The notes below the pieces were generated by a model. It was not told where the DNA came from and did not search any database. It was given only the letters and a program-made list of their open reading frames with translations. A DNA stretch of 64,000 bases, taken from the NCBI RefSeq assembly GCF_003865375.1, contig NZ_RQVS01000012.1, positions 1 through 64,000 on the forward strand, given 5' to 3'. The DNA comes from Gulosibacter macacae (lineage in GTDB: Bacteria; Actinomycetota; Actinomycetes; Actinomycetales; Microbacteriaceae). The position numbers and the translations under genes were made by a program. Shown in pieces: positions 60,166-64,000 of the stretch (position 1 is the first letter of the stretch; every line of letters starts with the position of its first letter).

Positions 60166-61020
60166 CTAATCTTCTTCAGCAGCCTCGACGCCCGCGCCAA
60201 CCTTCAGGCGAGCAAAGTCGACGACCTTGATGCCCTTCTGCTCAGCGATCTGCTTGATCGAGAACTTCGGGTCGCGCGCGTACTCCTGCTCGTTGAGCAC
60301 GATCTGCTTGAAGAACGCACCGAGGCGGCCTTCAACGATCTTCGGCAGCGCGGCCTCGGGCTTGCCTTCGGCGCGGGTGATCTCTTCGACAACGCGACGC
60401 TCGGCGTCGATAACCGACTCCGGCACCTCGTCGCGCTCCAGGTAGGAGGGGTTCGCGAAGGCGATGTGCTGGGCGATGCCGTGCGCGGTCTCCTCGTCGT
60501 CACCCTCGTAGCCGAGGATCACGCCGACCTGCGGGGGCAGGTCCTTCGAGGTGAGGTGCATGTAGATGTCGAACTTCTCGCCCTTGACGAGGCGAACGTT
60601 GCGCAGCTCGAACTTCTCACCGATCACGGCGGCGACGTCCGAGATGAGCTGCTCGACGGTCTGGCCGCCTGCATCTGCGGCAAGTGCCTCGGCCGAGTTG
60701 CTCGCACCAGCGGCAGCCACGGGGTCGAGCACCTGGTTTGCGAGCTCGATGAACTTGTCGCCCTTGGCAACGAAGTCGGTCTCGCAGTTGAGCTCGATGA
60801 TCGAGGCGGTGCCGTTGTCGTTCACCTTGGCGGCGACGAGGCCCTCAGCGGCCGAACGGTCAGCGCGCTTGGCGTTGCCCTTGACACCCTTGAGGCGGAG
60901 CAGCTCAACAGCCTTCTCCATGTCGCCGTCGGCGTCCTCGAGTGCCTTCTTCGTGTCGCTCAGGCCGGTGCCGAGCTGCTCACGCAGCGCCTTGACGTCG
61001 GCGATCGTGAAGTTTGCCAT
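60166..61020 (-). CDS. tsf: Elongation factor Ts
   Basis: The product has 284 residues. It exchanges GDP for GTP on EF-Tu. N-terminal UBA-like domain FTIADVKALREQLGTGLSDT and the EF-Tu-contacting VNDNGTASIIELNCETDFVA. It starts 60 bases after rpsB. Confidence 0.97.
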   Translation of the reverse strand: MANFTIADVKALREQLGTGLSDTKKALEDADGDMEKAVELLRLKGVKGNAKRADRSAAEGLVAAKVNDNGTASIIELNCETDFVAKGDKFIELANQVLDPVAAAGASNSAEALAADAGGQTVEQLISDVAAVIGEKFELRNVRLVKGEKFDIYMHLTSKDLPPQVGVILGYEGDDEETAHGIAQHIAFANPSYLERDEVPESVIDAERRVVEEITRAEGKPEAALPKIVEGRLGAFFKQIVLNEQEYARDPKFSIKQIAEQKGIKVVDFARLKVGAGVEAAEED

Positions 61021-61080
61021 GTGATGGTCTCCCTCTTCCGGAACGAATCCGGATACTTAGGCTTCGGTCTTGGGGTAGGA

Positions 61081-61971
61081 CTACTCAGCGTCAGCCGCGG
61101 CCACCGCGTCTGCGTTGTCGGCTTCGATCTCAGTCTTCTGCTCGACGAACTCAGTCTCGGGGGCTTCGGTTGCGGTCTCCTGAGCGACTTCGGCAACCTC
61201 AGCGGGCTTTTCGCCCTGCTTGAGGAGCTCGAGCTCCCACTCTGCGAGCGGCTCAGCAGCCTGGGCGGCCTCGCCCGGCTTCTGGTGGCGCTGCATGAGG
61301 CCCTCAGCGGCGGCGTCGGCCACGATGCGGGTGAGGAGTGCCACCGAACGGATCGCGTCGTCGTTGCCCGGAATCGGGAAGTCAACGTCGTCGGGGTCGC
61401 AGTTGGTGTCGAGGATGGCGATCACTGGGATGCCAAGCTTCTTCGCCTCGTCGATCGCGAGGTGCTCCTTGTTGGTGTCAACGACCCAGAGCGCCGAAGG
61501 GGTGCGGCCCATGTTGCGGATACCACCGAGGGTGTTCTCGAGCTTGTCGCGCTCGCGACGCTGGATGAGCAGTTCCTTCTTGGTGTAGCCCTGCGTGGTG
61601 TCCTCGAAGTCGACCATGTCGAGTTCCTTTAGTCGGTTGAGGCGCTTCTGCACGGTCTGGAAGTTCGTGAGCAGGCCACCGAGCCAACGCTGGTTCACGT
61701 AGGGCTGGCCGACGCGCGTCGCCTGCTCGGCGATGGCTTCCTGGGCCTGCTTCTTGGTGCCAACGAAGAGGATGGTGCCGCCGTGGGCGACGGTTTCCTT
61801 GACGAAGTCGTAGGCCTTGTCGATGAAGGCAAGCGACTGCTGCAGGTCAAGGATGTAGATGCCCGAACGCTCCGTGAAAATGAAGCGCTTCATCTTCGGG
61901 TTCCAGCGGCGGGTCTGGTGACCGAAGTGGACACCGGCGTCAAGAAGCTGACGCATCGAAACGACTGCCAT
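61081..61971 (-). CDS. rpsB: 30S ribosomal protein S2
   Basis: The product has 296 residues, with the core [58 protein letters not shown] and [22 protein letters not shown]-terminal acidic tail of about 60 residues ([20 protein letters not shown]) is longer than in E. coli but usual in actinobacteria. ATG 61971 follows AGGAGATACGACC. The open frame upstream is not conserved. Confidence 0.97.
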   Translation of the reverse strand: MAVVSMRQLLDAGVHFGHQTRRWNPKMKRFIFTERSGIYILDLQQSLAFIDKAYDFVKETVAHGGTILFVGTKKQAQEAIAEQATRVGQPYVNQRWLGGLLTNFQTVQKRLNRLKELDMVDFEDTTQGYTKKELLIQRRERDKLENTLGGIRNMGRTPSALWVVDTNKEHLAIDEAKKLGIPVIAILDTNCDPDDVDFPIPGNDDAIRSVALLTRIVADAAAEGLMQRHQKPGEAAQAAEPLAEWELELLKQGEKPAEVAEVAQETATEAPETEFVEQKTEIEADNADAVAAADAE

Positions 61972-62292
61972 GGTCGTATCTCCTAGAGTTGGGCGCGCCG
62001 GGGCGCGCATTGCGGTTGTTATCGCCGGCGGGTTGGCCGGTGATCCTGGCGCCCTATTCGTGCATCCGCCCGGCAACTTGCGTTGCTGGGACCGTCGGAT
62101 GTCGAGCCTTATGGGCGCGCGAAGTCAGCTCGCCAAAGCGAACTGCGTCCCACAGTCTACGCGTACCTGCGCCGCTGGGAAAGCCGCGGCACTTCGGATG
62201 TGGTCTCTACCGCAGGGGCTGTGGAATTTGATTGATCCACAGGGTCACGATTTTCCGGGCGAGATTTCGCGCGCGGGCGTCACCCTGGCCGC
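61972..62292. promoter_or_regulatory. Intergenic region between rpsB and the M23-type gene
   Basis: A 321-base stretch without a convincing gene. It must hold the rpsB promoter and leader on the minus strand. A GC hairpin (GCGCGCC gg GGCGCGC) lies near 61993-62008 and an inverted repeat CTGTGG...CCACAG near 62220-62245. I see no ribosomal-protein leader motif that I can name. Confidence 0.4.
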
Positions 62293-62835
62293 ATGTACCG
62301 ACCCGACCGACTCAAAGCGGCGCTGCTTGCCGCCCTGCTCGTGGTGCTCGTGCCGATTCCGATGCCAGTGGCCACCGCGGATGCTTCGCCGGTAGTCGCG
62401 CAGACGTCGTCGGCCGACGTCGCGCAGCCGCGCTGGACCTGGCCACTCACGCCGGTACCGGCGGTGACGCGGCCATTTGATCTGCCGCATCCCTATGCCG
62501 CCGGTCACCGCGGCATTGATTTGGATGCTGTCGCCGGCGCGGTCGTGTTCGCGCCCGAAGACGGCGTGGTGCGTTTTGCGGGCTGGGTGGTCGACCGCCC
62601 AGTTCTTTCGTTGCAGCACGCGGATGGCCTCATCTCGACCTACGAGCCCGTGGTCACGACGCTCGCCGTCGGCACCGTGGTCGCGCGCGGCGACGTGATC
62701 GGCACGCTCGATTCCGCAGTGGCCCACGCGCCAGCGGGTGGCCTGCACCTTGGCGCCCGCATTGGTGACGCCTATGTCGATCCGCTGGCACTACTCGGCC
62801 TCGTGCCGAGGGCGGTGCTGCTGCCGCTCGGATGA
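62293..62835 (+). CDS. Secreted M23-type (LytM) peptidase-like protein
   Basis: The product has 180 residues. A signal peptide (LKAALLAALLVVLVPIPMPV, then ATADA) is followed by WPLTPVPAVTRPFDLPHPYA and GHRGIDLDA, the first metal-site His and Asp of LytM, and later APAGGLHLGARI (second His). The HxH of the classical site is reduced to LHLG, so activity is uncertain. It likely acts in the cell wall. The ATG lies at 62293. Confidence 0.85.
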   Translation: MYRPDRLKAALLAALLVVLVPIPMPVATADASPVVAQTSSADVAQPRWTWPLTPVPAVTRPFDLPHPYAAGHRGIDLDAVAGAVVFAPEDGVVRFAGWVVDRPVLSLQHADGLISTYEPVVTTLAVGTVVARGDVIGTLDSAVAHAPAGGLHLGARIGDAYVDPLALLGLVPRAVLLPLG

Positions 62836-62884
62836 TCCCTACCTTCTCTTCCCCGCTTTTCTCGACTGATTGAAAGGACCCCGC

Positions 62885-64000
62885 ATGCCCTCGTTCCCCA
62901 GCACCTCTCGTCGCACGCACTGGCGGGTGGTGACCGCGATCGCGGTCGCCGCGCTCCTCACTACTCTCCTGCTCTTTCTCGGCGGCACGTCCGCTCGCGC
63001 CGCCGAAGCCGGACCTGGCTTCTCCCCAAACGGCCAGGCCAACTCGTTTGTTGGCGCCATGTCGTTCGACGGCAGCAATGCCTACTGCATTGAGCTCACC
63101 AAAGACTCCCCCATCGGTGCACCGACGGTGCCGCTCTCGGCAGAGGCACCGATGCCCACCCAACTCGCCGCACTCTCGGCCAACGACCGAGCCCGCCTGA
63201 ATTGGGCAATCTCAACGACTGGTGCTTCGGCCAACCCGGTCGACGCTGCCGCAACTGCGATCTACGTGTGGTGGCTCGCTGACCCCGCGGGATTCGTCTT
63301 GCGGGACCGCAATGATGAGCACTATCTCGGGCTCATCCCTGCCGCCGATCGCACGGCGGTGCGCGATCGATTGGCAGCGTTGCGGTCGGGCGCGGCCGCG
63401 ATTACGGCCGCGTCGGCACCAGCTGCCGTAAGTATTGAACTTGTCGAGGATGCACGCGGGCTCACGCTTCGCCTCGGTGAAGTAGCTGCCGGGTCGCATG
63501 CGATCGTGCAAGTACGTGGCGGCACGATGCTTGGCGAGCGGGTGGCCGATGGCCCCGTAGTTGTAAGCGGCGCCGCGGTGAATGGCCAACGTTTGGCTCC
63601 AGTGGACACAGTCGAGATGTTGCTGCCAGCGGGCAGTGCTCGCGAGTTTGCGGTGTCACGCGAGTCGGGCCTTGCCTTTGACGTCACGGTAACCGTGCAA
63701 TTGACCGACGGCGCGTGGAGTCCGGATTTGCGCGTACTCGTGACCGAGGGGCGGCAATTGCTTATTCAGTCGTCAGTGCCGACAGATGCGGTCTCGCAGG
63801 CGCGCTTTGCGCCGGTTGTGATCGAGGATGCACCGCCGGTGCCTTCGGCAACGCCGGATGCGCCAGCTTCGCCCGAGCCGACTCGCACGCCGGTGCCGGA
63901 GCCGACCGTGACGCCCGAGCCGACGGACACACCTGCGCCGACTGACACGGCGAAGCCGACGGTCAGCCCGGAGCCGAGTGCCCCTGCCGAGCCAGTGTCG
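62885..64000 (+). CDS. Secreted Pro/Thr-rich surface protein, cut by right edge
   Basis: At least 372 residues; the frame is open to the window end. N-terminal signal peptide (WRVVTAIAVAALLTTLLLFL, then GGTSARAAEA). The head has FDGSNAYCIELTKDSPIGAP, similar to the Cys-containing start of thioester-type adhesin domains, then ALSANDRARLNWAIS and DAAATAIYVWWLADP. From about residue 315 a PT/EPT stalk begins (PEPTRTPVPEPTVTPEPTDT). A wall anchor may lie beyond the window. ATG 62885 follows GAAAGGACC. Confidence 0.75.
   Translation, partial: MPSFPSTSRRTHWRVVTAIAVAALLTTLLLFLGGTSARAAEAGPGFSPNGQANSFVGAMSFDGSNAYCIELTKDSPIGAPTVPLSAEAPMPTQLAALSANDRARLNWAISTTGASANPVDAAATAIYVWWLADPAGFVLRDRNDEHYLGLIPAADRTAVRDRLAALRSGAAAITAASAPAAVSIELVEDARGLTLRLGEVAAGSHAIVQVRGGTMLGERVADGPVVVSGAAVNGQRLAPVDTVEMLLPAGSAREFAVSRESGLAFDVTVTVQLTDGAWSPDLRVLVTEGRQLLIQSSVPTDAVSQARFAPVVIEDAPPVPSATPDAPASPEPTRTPVPEPTVTPEPTDTPAPTDTAKPTVSPEPSAPAEPVS

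Overview
The window is a high-GC chromosomal segment of an actinobacterium, most likely a member of the Microbacteriaceae. The evidence is the core gene orders rpsB-tsf-pyrH-frr-cdsA and (cysteine desulfurase)-(ABC)-mnmA-ligA, the gatCAB operon, the GlgE/TreYZ glucan genes, frequent GTG/TTG starts with purine-rich ribosome sites, and a dispersed palindromic repeat (GGTCTCGAT...TCGACCA) of a kind I associate with this family. The genus cannot be fixed from the sequence alone. I see no rRNA gene, tRNA gene or CRISPR array.

Region 1 (1 to about 10.7 kb) is accessory and partly decayed. It holds the 3' end of an ISL3-type transposase, a cytosine-5 methyltransferase that loses its C-terminal motifs where the insertion sequence begins, a large MobF/TraA-type conjugative relaxase-helicase, a small membrane protein and a DprA-like protein. 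Next comes a compact minus-strand module: a ThsB-like TIR-fold protein (DUF1863/MTH538 type), a HIT-family hydrolase and a small membrane protein with overlapping reading frames, with DprA just downstream and an HTH protein upstream. I think this module is an undescribed or poorly described Thoeris-like defence operon. The right flank is a gene graveyard: a frameshifted NDH-2 fragment, a frameshifted thioredoxin and an internally deleted AhpD-like protein.

Region 2 (10.7-14 kb) has a secreted SpaA-fold surface protein without a visible anchor, a zincin-type metallopeptidase, small membrane proteins, a P-loop kinase and a GerW-like protein.

Region 3 (14-20.5 kb) is a glgX-treY-treZ operon, which turns debranched glycogen into trehalose. 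Its convergent neighbour is dinB. Region 4 (21.8-28.5 kb) holds an acyl-CoA synthetase, acyl-CoA thioesterase II, GNAT, NUDIX and metallo-beta-lactamase-fold enzymes, and a lysine-rich low-complexity protein.

Region 5 (28.5-42.7 kb) is tRNA-centred: gatC-gatA-gatB (Glu/Asp-tRNA amidotransferase) and cysteine desulfurase-ABC exporter-mnmA-membrane protein-ligA. It also carries a double-hotdog thioesterase and an 815-residue protein with a prion-like tail.

Region 6 (42.9-49.5 kb) is a second glucan cluster, glgX2-glgE-glgB. It is divergent from the desulfurase operon and ends at a strong hairpin. Region 7 (49.5-62 kb) has a CnoX/YbbN-like protein, a large two-part membrane protein, a DivIVA-like coiled-coil protein with an AI-2E-type permease, a secreted SLT-like protein, and the long minus-strand run rpsB, tsf, pyrH, frr, cdsA and a DivIVA-motif protein. 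Region 8 (62.3-64 kb) has an M23-type secreted protein and the start of a secreted Pro/Thr-rich surface protein that runs off the right edge.
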